From Flagellimonas sp947499585 (GTDB lineage Bacteria; Bacteroidota; Bacteroidia; Flavobacteriales; Flavobacteriaceae): a stretch of 64,000 bases of DNA. Of this stretch, positions 7,607-16,037 are shown piece after piece. The translations under genes were made by a program, and so were the position numbers. The stretch lies in NCBI RefSeq assembly GCF_044596045.1, contig NZ_CP138995.1:1488001-1552000 (forward strand). Reading direction: 5' to 3'. The notes beneath the pieces were generated by a model. The model searched no databases. It had not been told where the DNA came from and saw only the letters and a list, made by a program, of their open reading frames with translations. Positions within the stretch are counted from its first letter, which is position 1; every line of letters begins with the position of its first letter.

Positions 7607-8686
7607 ATGAACAAGAATTATTATGCGATATTAATGGCTGGAGGCGTAGGTTCCCGTTTTTGGCCCGTAAGCACATCATCCTACCCCAAACAGTTTCATG
7701 ATATGTTGGGTACGGGGAAAACATTGATTCAGAAAACATTTGACCGTCTTAATCGGTTCATTCCTACTGAGAATATCTTAATTCTGACTAATGAACGTTA
7801 TAACGATTTGGTATTGGAACAACTGCCCATGGTTAACCAGGAACAAGTGGTTTTGGAACCAGCAATGCGAAATACAGCTCCTTGCATTTTGTACGCTTCT
7901 TTGAAAATTCAAAAAATGAACCCTAACGCGGTGATGATTGTGGCACCTAGCGACCATTGGATTGAAGATGAACAGGCCTTTGAAGATAACGTAAAAGCCT
8001 GTTTTGATAAATGTGAAAAGGAAGAAGTGCTTTGCACATTGGGTATCCAGCCTACATTTCCCAATACCGGTTTTGGATATATTGAGTTTGAAAAGGGGAG
8101 TGACGACAAACTAAAAAAGGTATCTCAATTTAGAGAGAAGCCAGACTATGAAACTGCAAAGGAGTTTTTGGAGCAAGGTAATTTTCTTTGGAATGCCGGA
8201 ATATTTATGTGGAGTGTAGCGACCATTGTAAATGCTTTCAAAAACTATCAGCCTAGTCAATTTAAATTGTTCCAAGATGGAATTTCATGTTACAATACCG
8301 TTGATGAGAAACCATTTATTCAGGAAAACTACGGTAAGGCGGAAAACATTTCGATAGATTATGCTATATTGGAGCAATCCAAATGCATTTTTACCCTACC
8401 TGCTACTTTTGATTGGAATGATTTGGGAACATGGGGAGCCCTCTACGATAAATTGGATAAGGATGAAGCTGACAATGCTATTGTAAACAGCAAGGCACTC
8501 TTGCAAGATGCCAAAGGAAACATGATTCGTTCCCCAAAAGGAAAAATTGTTGTTGTTGATGGATTAGAAGATTATATAATTGTGGATAAAGAAGAAGTTT
8601 TACTTATTTATCCAAAATCTAAACAACAGGACATTAAAAAAGTGCTTAACCAAGTAAAAGAAGAATTTGGTGAGCAGTATACATAA
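7607..8686 (+). CDS. manC: Mannose-1-phosphate guanylyltransferase
   Basis: The 359-residue enzyme makes GDP-mannose from mannose-1-phosphate and GTP, supplying surface polysaccharide and lipid glycosylation. The nucleotidyltransferase signature MAGGVGSRFWPVS at 10-22 is clear, with Y-P-K-Q-F following. Further family motifs are APSDHWI, FREKPD with NAGIFMW, and FDWNDLGTWGAL. The length is that of the single-domain type without the C-terminal phosphomannose isomerase cupin seen in bifunctional ManC/AlgA. A DUF389 gene follows after two bases, indicating one operon, though no shared function is known. Confidence 0.93.
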   Translation: MNKNYYAILMAGGVGSRFWPVSTSSYPKQFHDMLGTGKTLIQKTFDRLNRFIPTENILILTNERYNDLVLEQLPMVNQEQVVLEPAMRNTAPCILYASLKIQKMNPNAVMIVAPSDHWIEDEQAFEDNVKACFDKCEKEEVLCTLGIQPTFPNTGFGYIEFEKGSDDKLKKVSQFREKPDYETAKEFLEQGNFLWNAGIFMWSVATIVNAFKNYQPSQFKLFQDGISCYNTVDEKPFIQENYGKAENISIDYAILEQSKCIFTLPATFDWNDLGTWGALYDKLDKDEADNAIVNSKALLQDAKGNMIRSPKGKIVVVDGLEDYIIVDKEEVLLIYPKSKQQDIKKVLNQVKEEFGEQYT

Positions 8687-8688
8687 TT

Positions 8689-10143
8689 ATGAGTGAACAT
8701 TTGTTTGGAGGGAACGAGGCTCCCAATCAAGATAGCGGGGATGAAGTAAAAAAAGACTTTAAAGGGCTGTTGGGCAGCATACGTAGATTTCTTTCAGAGC
8801 TTCTAGAGATACGGACCAATACGGATGCAGCAGCAACCAAAGAATCCATAATTGCTGATATTCCATTTAAAGGACATACTTCTTGGATTCTTATCTGTTC
8901 TATTTTTATTGCCTCCATTGGACTTAATGCTAACTCTACCGCCGTTGTTATTGGAGCAATGTTGATTTCGCCTTTAATGGGGCCTATTTTAGGAATGGGA
9001 CTTTCTTTGGCTATTAACGATATAGATACATTACGTAGATCTATCAAAAATTTTGCCGTGATGGTGGTGCTGAGTGTAATCACGGCTTTTTTGTTTTTCT
9101 ATTTGTTTCCACTTAGGGATGAATCTTCTGAACTTTTAGCAAGAACAAAACCAGATATTAGGGATGTGCTAATAGCATTTTTTGGCGGTTTGGCCTTGGT
9201 AATTGCCAGAGCTAAAAAAGGAACTATAGCCAGTGTTATTTTTGGGGTGGCCATTGCTACAGCACTTATGCCACCGCTTTGCACCGTTGGTTTTGGTTTA
9301 GCCATTGGTAAACCTTGGTATGCAGCTGGTGCTATGTATTTATTTACCATAAACACCATCTTTATTGGTTTGGCCACTTTTTTGGTAATCAAATTTTTAA
9401 GGTTTCCCATGGTGCGCTATGCAAATTCCCAAAGACGACGATTTATAGCACGGGTAGCTTCCATTACCGGTATTTTAGTTATGATTCCTGCAGGATTTAC
9501 ATTTTACCAAGTATTCCAAGAGTCTTTGTTTAAAAAACAGGCACAGGAGTTTTTGAATGAGACTATTGAAGTATACCAGTTTAACGCATCCGGTCGCTAT
9601 GTGGACAACCTTACAAAAATTGAATATGTGGACGACGGAACACCGATAATAGAACTAGTCTGCATGGGTGATGAATTAATTCCTGAAAACATCATCAATA
9701 CTTGGAGGGTTCAAAAGAATGAATATTCAAGGTTAAAGGATGCTGAGTTTCGGATTTTACAGGGGGGTAAAGATGATTCTCAAGAGAAGTTCAACTATGT
9801 TAGTGAACTTTATGAGAAAAATAAAGCTGAGTTGTTGAATAAAGATGAGCAGATACGATTGCTAGAAGATGAAGTGGCCAATTTAACCAAGAACGTAGGC
9901 AAACAAATCCCATTTAAAAATATAAGCGCAGAGGCAAAAGCGAATTACGAAAATGTTGCAGGATTGGGCTTCTCCTATCAAATACAAACAGATTTTAATA
10001 AGTTGGACACAGTTCCCGTTTTTGAAGTGAAATGGAAAGAAGGACTTAAAAAAAGTCAGAAAGAGGTTGAAGTAAAAAAAATGACAACTTGGTTAAAACT
10101 TAGGCTTCAAGACACTACACTTGTAGTTAAGGAAGTAGAATAA
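8689..10143 (+). CDS. DUF389 family membrane protein
   Basis: The 484-residue inner-membrane protein belongs to the DUF389 (TIGR00341-like) family of unknown function. A polar N-terminus of about 60 residues is followed by several membrane segments between about 65 and 285, including ANSTAVVIGAMLISPLMGPI, the most recognisable family motif, and FGVAIATALMPPLCTVGFGL. The remaining 200 residues are soluble, with a probable coiled coil around 355-405 (ELYEKNKAELLNKDEQIRLL). It starts two bases after manC. It is probably transport-related by its topology, but this is a guess. Confidence 0.85.
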   Translation: MSEHLFGGNEAPNQDSGDEVKKDFKGLLGSIRRFLSELLEIRTNTDAAATKESIIADIPFKGHTSWILICSIFIASIGLNANSTAVVIGAMLISPLMGPILGMGLSLAINDIDTLRRSIKNFAVMVVLSVITAFLFFYLFPLRDESSELLARTKPDIRDVLIAFFGGLALVIARAKKGTIASVIFGVAIATALMPPLCTVGFGLAIGKPWYAAGAMYLFTINTIFIGLATFLVIKFLRFPMVRYANSQRRRFIARVASITGILVMIPAGFTFYQVFQESLFKKQAQEFLNETIEVYQFNASGRYVDNLTKIEYVDDGTPIIELVCMGDELIPENIINTWRVQKNEYSRLKDAEFRILQGGKDDSQEKFNYVSELYEKNKAELLNKDEQIRLLEDEVANLTKNVGKQIPFKNISAEAKANYENVAGLGFSYQIQTDFNKLDTVPVFEVKWKEGLKKSQKEVEVKKMTTWLKLRLQDTTLVVKEVE

Positions 10144-10163
10144 ACAAATTCTATCACTCAATA

Positions 10164-10931
10164 TCAATTCCTTTCTTCAATATACATTTGACGCACCTTC
10201 TTGAAGAGCTCTGAAGAATATACAAAGTTGGTCACTGCTTCATTGTCAGTCTTAAAGATTTCTTTATTGGTGCCTTCCCATTCTTTATGACCATCTTTTA
10301 GAAAGATAATCTTCTCACCAATTTCCATTACCGAGTTCATGTCATGCGTATTGATGATGGTGGTGATGTTGTATTCTTTGGTTATTTCTTGAATCAGGTT
10401 ATCAATCAATATAGCGGTCTTGGGATCAAGACCAGAGTTGGGTTCATCACAAAACAGATATTTTGGATTCATCACAATAGCTCTAGCAATAGCAACTCTT
10501 TTCTTCATTCCTCCAGAAATTTCAGAAGGAAACTTTTTATGAGCATCAATAAGGTTTACGCGCTCTAATACAAAATCGACCCGTTCTTGCATTTCAGCTT
10601 TGGACTGTTTTGTAAACATACCCAAGGGAAACATCACATTTCCTTCAACGGTCATGGAATCAAATAGGGCGCTTCCTTGAAAGACCATCCCCATCTCCTG
10701 TCTTAAATCTCGCCTTTCACTATTGGAAAGTTCAGAATAAAACCGCCCATCATAGCAAATTTGACCTTCTTCAGGTTCAAATAGGCCTAACAGACATTTT
10801 AAAAAGACGGTTTTCCCAGAGCCACTTTGCCCAATGACCAAATTAGTTTTTCCATCTTCAAAGGCTGTACTGATACCCTTAAGTACATGAGTGTCTCCGA
10901 ACGATTTATGAATATTTTCAACTTCTATCAT
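10164..10931 (-). CDS. mlaF: ABC transporter ATP-binding protein, MlaF type
   Basis: The 255-residue ATPase energises an Mla-type phospholipid/retrograde lipid transporter at the inner membrane. Walker A is GQSGSGKT (34-41), Q-loop Q85, signature SGG at 139-141 followed by MKKRVAIAR, Walker B YLFCDEP with D162/E163, and H196 of the switch. The start is ATG at 10931, because MIEVENIHKSFG is where the ABC domain begins; an upstream frame extension to 10991 lies inside mlaE. Its ATG overlaps the mlaE stop by one base, so translation is coupled. The MlaD substrate-binding gene is absent nearby. It could also be a Ttg2A/YrbF relative, which is the same family. Confidence 0.9.
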   Translation of the reverse strand: MIEVENIHKSFGDTHVLKGISTAFEDGKTNLVIGQSGSGKTVFLKCLLGLFEPEEGQICYDGRFYSELSNSERRDLRQEMGMVFQGSALFDSMTVEGNVMFPLGMFTKQSKAEMQERVDFVLERVNLIDAHKKFPSEISGGMKKRVAIARAIVMNPKYLFCDEPNSGLDPKTAILIDNLIQEITKEYNITTIINTHDMNSVMEIGEKIIFLKDGHKEWEGTNKEIFKTDNEAVTNFVYSSELFKKVRQMYIEERN

Positions 10932-11668
10932 CAGCCTAACATTAGTTGTGTAAGAGTATAATTCAAAATAATGATGACCACACTTGTCCAAACAAAAGCG
11001 GTTGTACTTGCTTTACCAACTTCTAAGGCACCGCCTTTCATATAAAAACCATGATAGGACGGCACAGTTGCAATAACAAAGGCAAAAATCAAGGTTTTGA
11101 TAAAGGAATAGGTGACATGAAACGAATCGAAATCTAATTGTAATCCTTTAATAAATTCTCCACTTGGAGCATAGCCGCCAAAAACTGCAGCAACCCATCC
11201 GCCAAGAATACCTACGTACATAGCAATGGCAACTGCAAAAGGATACATCAGCATTGCTATAATTTTAGGGAAAACCAGATAATTCAAAGAATTCACTCCC
11301 ATGACCTCTAGGGCATCAATCTGCTCCGTGACTCGCATGGTACCTATACTGGAAGTGATGTAAGAACCAACTTTTCCTGCCATGATTATAGAAGTAAAGG
11401 TTGGGGCAAACTCTAGAATTACTGATTGTCTTGTAGCAAAACCGATTAGACTTTTAGGTAAGAACGGACTATTTAGATTTAAGGCGGTCTGTATAGTAAC
11501 CACCCCTCCAATAAAGAAAGCAATAAAAATGATAATGCCCAGAGAGCCAAATATCAATTCATCGATTTCTTTTAAAATCAGGGATCTCATGATTGGCCAC
11601 TTGGTTGGTTTTTTAAATACCTCCCATATCATGATGAAGTATTTTCCAATCGCTTCAAGATAATTCAT
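10931..11668 (-). CDS. mlaE: MlaE family lipid ABC transporter permease
   Basis: The 245-residue permease has the MlaE fold. An N-terminal amphipathic helix (YFIMIWEVFKKPTKWPIMRS) precedes about five membrane segments. The conserved EQIDALEVMGVNSLNYLVFP loop at about 141-160 and REFAPTFTSIIMAGKVGS-like segment (LEFAPTFTSIIMAGKVGS) are typical. It forms the membrane channel for mlaF, which overlaps its stop. In Bacteroidota mlaE, mlaF and mlaD genes are often not all adjacent; only two occur here. The divergent gene downstream of its promoter region is pafA. Confidence 0.9.
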   Translation of the reverse strand: MNYLEAIGKYFIMIWEVFKKPTKWPIMRSLILKEIDELIFGSLGIIIFIAFFIGGVVTIQTALNLNSPFLPKSLIGFATRQSVILEFAPTFTSIIMAGKVGSYITSSIGTMRVTEQIDALEVMGVNSLNYLVFPKIIAMLMYPFAVAIAMYVGILGGWVAAVFGGYAPSGEFIKGLQLDFDSFHVTYSFIKTLIFAFVIATVPSYHGFYMKGGALEVGKASTTAFVWTSVVIIILNYTLTQLMLG

Positions 11669-11753
11669 GCACTAAAAATAGACTTGCGGCCATAAAAATA
11701 AGAATATTGATGTGTATTTAACCTTCATTTAAAGTTTTAAAAAGATAAATGAA

Positions 11754-11761
11754 TAGTTTTG
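11754..11761 (+). promoter_or_regulatory. Probable pafA promoter, -7 box TAGTTTTG
   Basis: It matches TAnnTTTG and lies 24 bases before the chosen ATG at 11786. No good -33 TTG is visible. Confidence 0.45.
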
Positions 11762-11785
11762 CTCCTGTTTATCAATAATTCTATC

Positions 11786-13456
11786 ATGAGAAAAACAAAC
11801 CTATTAGTAATACTGCTAGTTCTATTTACAGCCAGTTCGTCTTTGGCACAGCGCAAAGGAAAAAATGTAACCCTTGAAAAGTCAAAACAAATAGCACAAT
11901 CACCCAAATTAGTAGTGGGGATTGTTGTTGATCAAATGCGTTATGATTATCTGACCCGATTTTGGAACCACTACGGTGAGGGTGGATTTAAGCGTTTGAT
12001 AAACGACGGGTTTAACTGTAAAGATCACCATTTTAATTATGCGCCTACAAGTACGGGTCCGGGACATGCTTCCGTTTATACGGGTACTACTCCGGCCACT
12101 CATGGAATAGTAGGAAATAATTGGTACGACAAAATACAGGACAAGAGTGTGTATTGTGCTGGGGATGATACCTACCAATCTGTCGGTACTTCTTCAGATG
12201 CAGGAGAAATGTCTCCACATCGTATGTTGACCACGACCATAACGGATCAATTACGATTACATACCCAAAAAAGGGGTAAAGTTATTGCCGTGTCCTTAAA
12301 AGATAGGGGAGCTGTATTACCTGGGGGACATGCTGCCAATGCGGCTTATTGGTTTGAGGGTGCTGATGAAGGTAAATGGATCAGTAGTACCTACTATATG
12401 AAACAACTTCCTAAATGGGTTACTGATTTTAATGAGTCTGGTAAGATAAAAGCATACAAAAAGGCATGGACTACTTTAAAAGATATTAATTTATACTTGG
12501 AAAGTGGTAGTGATAATAATAGCTATGAAGGTTTATTTGAAGATGAAACTACGCCGACTTTCCCCCATAGTACTCCAAATTTACTAAGTAAAGAGAAGGA
12601 TTTTGAAATTTTAAAATACACTCCTTACGGAAATAGTATTACAGCTGATTTTGCTCTAGAAGCACTTGAAAAGGAAAATTTAGGCACCGATGCTATTACC
12701 GATTTTTTGGCCATCAGCTTTTCCAGTACTGATTACATTGGCCATAAATTTGGAGTGAATTCTAAAGAAATTCAAGATACATATTTGCGATTGGATGTTG
12801 ATTTAGAGCAAATTTTGAACACCTTAGATCAAAAAGTGGGTGAAGGTCAATATACAGTATTCTTGACAGCAGATCACGGGGCCATCAATGTTCCGGCTTA
12901 TCTAAACGATCAAAAAATTCCAGCAGGATATGTAGAAATGGATGCGAATAAAGAAAAGTTCGATCAATTCTTGAAATACAAATATGGCACCACGGATATT
13001 GTCAAGGGAAATAGTAATCATCAATATTTTTTGGATAGGAAAGTGATTGATAACCTTGATATGGATCTAGACCATGTACAAGAGGAAATTGCATTTGAAT
13101 TATTGGGATATGAAGGCATTGCCAAAACCTATACAGGTTATCAGATGTGGCAAAATGAATACATTAAAGGAATACCAAGCATTATACAAAATGGATGGAA
13201 CCAAAAACGTTCTGGGGATGTGATTTATGTGTATAAACCTGGTTTTATTTCATATCCAAAAACCGGTTCTACACATGGCTCACCTATGATTTATGATACT
13301 CATGTACCATTGTTGTTTTTCGGGAATGGAATAAAAAAAGGCAGTACAACTAACCGTACAGAGATTCCTGATATCGCTCCTACTATAGCAACTTTATTGG
13401 GGATAGCATTCCCAAATGGAACCACAGGTAAACCTATAGGTGAAGTTTTGGATTAA
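11786..13456 (+). CDS. pafA: PafA-type alkaline phosphatase
   Basis: The 556-residue exported enzyme is a phosphomonoesterase of the alkaline phosphatase superfamily, of the PafA type known from Flavobacteria, which releases phosphate from many organic esters. A Sec signal peptide ends around SSLAQ (about 21). Metal and active-site elements are VVDQMRYD (D49), the nucleophilic Thr within YAPTSTGPGH (T88-T90), GNNWYD, LKDRGAVLPGG with K172 and R174 corresponding to the phosphate-binding Lys/Arg of PafA, SSTDYIGHKFG, TADHGA and GSTHGSP. The Thr nucleophile and Lys/Arg pair separate it from classical PhoA. The ATG at 11786 is preferred over a TTG at 11759, which lies in the promoter box. No Pho-box type signal can be judged. 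Confidence 0.88.
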   Translation: MRKTNLLVILLVLFTASSSLAQRKGKNVTLEKSKQIAQSPKLVVGIVVDQMRYDYLTRFWNHYGEGGFKRLINDGFNCKDHHFNYAPTSTGPGHASVYTGTTPATHGIVGNNWYDKIQDKSVYCAGDDTYQSVGTSSDAGEMSPHRMLTTTITDQLRLHTQKRGKVIAVSLKDRGAVLPGGHAANAAYWFEGADEGKWISSTYYMKQLPKWVTDFNESGKIKAYKKAWTTLKDINLYLESGSDNNSYEGLFEDETTPTFPHSTPNLLSKEKDFEILKYTPYGNSITADFALEALEKENLGTDAITDFLAISFSSTDYIGHKFGVNSKEIQDTYLRLDVDLEQILNTLDQKVGEGQYTVFLTADHGAINVPAYLNDQKIPAGYVEMDANKEKFDQFLKYKYGTTDIVKGNSNHQYFLDRKVIDNLDMDLDHVQEEIAFELLGYEGIAKTYTGYQMWQNEYIKGIPSIIQNGWNQKRSGDVIYVYKPGFISYPKTGSTHGSPMIYDTHVPLLFFGNGIKKGSTTNRTEIPDIAPTIATLLGIAFPNGTTGKPIGEVLD

Positions 13457-13484
13457 TGCGTTGAAACGTATGGACTCCCTTTTT

Positions 13485-14582
13485 TTAGTTATCGTTTTTG
13501 AAGGTTGGTAGAAAGATGTTCTGCATTATTGCAAAAGGCAACTTGTCTTCCTGCGAATTGTATGCGCCTCCCTTAAAAATAGTGATTATATCTAGTTCAG
13601 GAAAAACCATGATATACTGACCGCCATTACCTGTCGCAACTTTGGAAACAATTATTTTGTCTTTAACCTTAAATGGAATGTTCCACCACAGATAACCATA
13701 GTCAATTCCCGTGATTTTTGTTTTTGGTGTGGTTGATTCCACAATCCATTTTTTGGATACAATTTGTTTTTCATTCCACATCCCGTTGTTGAGAATTAAT
13801 TTCCCAATTTTGGCCATATCACGTGGGGTCATATATAATCTGTTGCCAGAAGAGATAACGTCTTTATTGGAAGTATGCTTCCAATTTATATTGGTAATGC
13901 CCAATGGATTGAATAAATATTGTTCAGCGAATGTATCTATGGTCATTCTTGAAGCTTGACTAATTATTTCTGCTATTAAAACTACCCCCATGGAGCAATA
14001 ATTTGAAACTGTTCCGGGGTCATTGACCATGGGCAGGTCTAAGGTATATTGTAGCCAATCTTTCTTTTTGTAAACTTTATCTTCCTGACCTTTTGATTTT
14101 TTGTCCCAGTCGTTGCAATCCAGTCCGCTGGACATGGTTAACAAATTTCTGATGGTGATTTTCTCTTTTCTCTCATCAAGATTTTTTTTAGGTACTGGAT
14201 TTTTTAGGTATTTAGATATTGGGTCGTCAATGCTCTCAATGAACTCTTTATCAATTGCAATTCCCATTAAAATTGCCCTAATGCTTTTTGTTGTGGAACG
14301 AAGGTCGTGTTGTTGGTCTGCCGAATACCCATTAAAGTATTCCTCAATAATGATTTGGTCATTTTTTACCAATAAAACACTATGTAGTTTGTTTTTGCCA
14401 TGCTGTAGTTGGTCAAACAATTGATATATAGCTGCTGTATCAATCTTCTGTGATTTTAGATGATTGGTTTTCCATCCATCTTCAAGCTCTTTTGGTTGTG
14501 AATATGAATATGCATGTTGTCCAAAGCAAAAAGAATTAAGACACAAGGAGATAATTATTAAGGGTACTATGTTTTTTATCAT
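13485..14582 (-). CDS. Serine hydrolase, beta-lactamase/class C family, exported
   Basis: The 365-residue protein has a signal peptide (MIKNIVPLIIISLCLNSFCFGQ) and a class-C/penicillin-binding-like hydrolase domain. The nucleophile motif is S96-T-T-K99 in LRSTTKSIRA. A second motif, expected as YxN, appears as Y-C-S in SNYCSMGVV, and the third as GNGGQYIMVF in place of KTG. The altered motifs suggest an esterase or peptidase and not a true beta-lactamase; resistance should not be inferred. It is expected in the periplasm. It converges with pafA with a 28-base gap and follows the glycosyltransferase on the same strand after 20 bases. Confidence 0.85.
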   Translation of the reverse strand: MIKNIVPLIIISLCLNSFCFGQHAYSYSQPKELEDGWKTNHLKSQKIDTAAIYQLFDQLQHGKNKLHSVLLVKNDQIIIEEYFNGYSADQQHDLRSTTKSIRAILMGIAIDKEFIESIDDPISKYLKNPVPKKNLDERKEKITIRNLLTMSSGLDCNDWDKKSKGQEDKVYKKKDWLQYTLDLPMVNDPGTVSNYCSMGVVLIAEIISQASRMTIDTFAEQYLFNPLGITNINWKHTSNKDVISSGNRLYMTPRDMAKIGKLILNNGMWNEKQIVSKKWIVESTTPKTKITGIDYGYLWWNIPFKVKDKIIVSKVATGNGGQYIMVFPELDIITIFKGGAYNSQEDKLPFAIMQNIFLPTFKNDN

Positions 14583-14602
14583 ATGACAATTGGAAAAATA
14601 GT

Positions 14603-15448
14603 TTACAATAGTTTAGACCAAACACCTTTCCAACGATATGTTCTAATAAAAGCACCTTCTTTATGGTCTACATACCTTGCAGGTTGGTTGATAAGGGCAT
14701 TTAGGTAACCAAATATCATTTGAATATATAAGTTTGGGCTTTTAACTTGCCATGCCATTTTTAACGCTGCAATTTTGGTTAGCACAAGTCCATAACGCAT
14801 TTTATATAGCGCTTCACCTTTTATTTGATAATTTTTTGTGCTGTATCCATGACCTGTAGGACGTAAATGCTGCACATGCAATGTAGAATCTGTCAAGGTT
14901 TCAAAATTGTGGTACTTTGCTAAAAGGACATCTACAGTATCCCATCCTACTCCAGGGCGTAAACCTTCTATTTTATCAAAACAAGCTTTATGGTATAGCT
15001 TTATGGGTCCACGAATATGATTCTTATCTGCAATCTTTTCATACACCCAATCTTCTCCTTTTTTTACGTAAAGTAAGCCAGAACACATGCCCAATTTCCA
15101 GTTGCTTTGAAAATGATTTAATATGGTTTCAAAATAGTTAGGGGGGAGAATAATATCTGCATCAAACTTGCCTATCAAGTCATAGTTTGAGGTATGTTTC
15201 AATCCAAAATTAAAAGTATCCACAACCTTTTTTCCCGGAATATGCTCATCTGTAGACTTTCGTTGTAAAACGGTTATCCAATTAAACCTTTTACTGTAAT
15301 CCAAAGCAATTTTGAAGGTGGCATCACTAGAATTGTCATCTACTACGATTACCTCATCTGGGGCATGGGTTTGTCCAATAAAAGAATCCAGACAAGCAGA
15401 AAGATAAGATGCTTCGTTATGGGCAGGGATAATGATGCTTATTCGCAT
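14603..15448 (-). CDS. Glycosyltransferase family 2
   Basis: The 281-residue GT-A fold enzyme transfers a sugar from a nucleotide donor. N-terminal ISIIIPAHNEASYL is followed by VVDDNSSD (about 35-42) and the metal-binding DxD as FDADIILP (about 93-100). A C-terminal region with HLRPTGHGYSTKNYQIKG and several aromatic residues may contact a lipid or membrane, but no clear membrane segment is present. It is the last gene of a tight cluster with a ketosynthase III and a methyltransferase (gap to the methyltransferase 67 bases), which suggests a small glycosylated lipid or metabolite. The acceptor is unknown. Confidence 0.87.
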   Translation of the reverse strand: MRISIIIPAHNEASYLSACLDSFIGQTHAPDEVIVVDDNSSDATFKIALDYSKRFNWITVLQRKSTDEHIPGKKVVDTFNFGLKHTSNYDLIGKFDADIILPPNYFETILNHFQSNWKLGMCSGLLYVKKGEDWVYEKIADKNHIRGPIKLYHKACFDKIEGLRPGVGWDTVDVLLAKYHNFETLTDSTLHVQHLRPTGHGYSTKNYQIKGEALYKMRYGLVLTKIAALKMAWQVKSPNLYIQMIFGYLNALINQPARYVDHKEGAFIRTYRWKGVWSKLL

Positions 15449-15515
15449 ACGCTAAAATTCTAAAAAACAATGGAGATATGCTAATCATTTATCATTTTGG
15501 AATGACAGCAATGGT

Positions 15516-16037
15516 TTAAACGCGTTCTGCGTAAACCATATAATATCTTGGAGTAAAAAACCTTAGAATTGGCCGTATCCCTATTTTTTTGGTAGGGTTG
15601 GTCCATTTAGTGGAATCCTTGATTGTCCATCCTGCCTTTTCCAAGAGCCAATCAAACTGCCAGTCTTCAAACTCATGATAATGTCTGTCCCAGGGGTCGG
15701 TTTTGCTTCTATATGCAGATGAAAACCATAATCGCATGGGGATGCTGGCAACTAGTTTCTTCGCTTTTATTTCCTTCAATACATTAAAAGGAGCTACCAA
15801 ATGCTCAAAAATTTCAAAGGCTGTGATGACTTCAGCTTCAGAATTACTGACTTTTTCAAAATCAATATCCAAATCCTCACCTCCTGTATTATTTACCCGA
15901 TATCCGTTGGATTTCATGATTTCAGAAAATGGATTTTCTACCCCTAAATCTAAAATTGATTCGGAAGTATTAATGTGTTTTTGTAAAAAAGCTATGGTAT
16001 ACCTGTAACGTTTGTTTGGAAAGTTGTTTTCGTACAT
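15516..16037 (-). CDS. Methyltransferase-like protein (class I, type 11/23-like)
   Basis: The 173-residue protein looks like a short class I methyltransferase. Motif I is degenerate (ILDLGVENPFSE at about 28-39, no GxGxG), but the downstream layout is typical: DLDIDFEKV, AEVITAFEIFEHLVAPFNVLKEI and a late strand ending KLVASIPMRLW. The weak SAM-binding loop leaves open that it is a non-catalytic or specialised member. It starts one base before the ketosynthase stop codon's neighbour position (zero gap), so the two proteins are almost certainly translated together. The glycosyltransferase follows. Family assignment is moderate; function is unknown. Confidence 0.65.
   Translation of the reverse strand: MYENNFPNKRYRYTIAFLQKHINTSESILDLGVENPFSEIMKSNGYRVNNTGGEDLDIDFEKVSNSEAEVITAFEIFEHLVAPFNVLKEIKAKKLVASIPMRLWFSSAYRSKTDPWDRHYHEFEDWQFDWLLEKAGWTIKDSTKWTNPTKKIGIRPILRFFTPRYYMVYAERV

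Noticed and set aside
13485..14582. Calling the two serine hydrolases beta-lactamases
   Set aside because: Both lack the KTG and YxN motifs of true class C enzymes.
15480..15515. Third copy of the TGTCATCC repeat
   Set aside because: Only about nine bases match (TGTCATTCC); too short to support.
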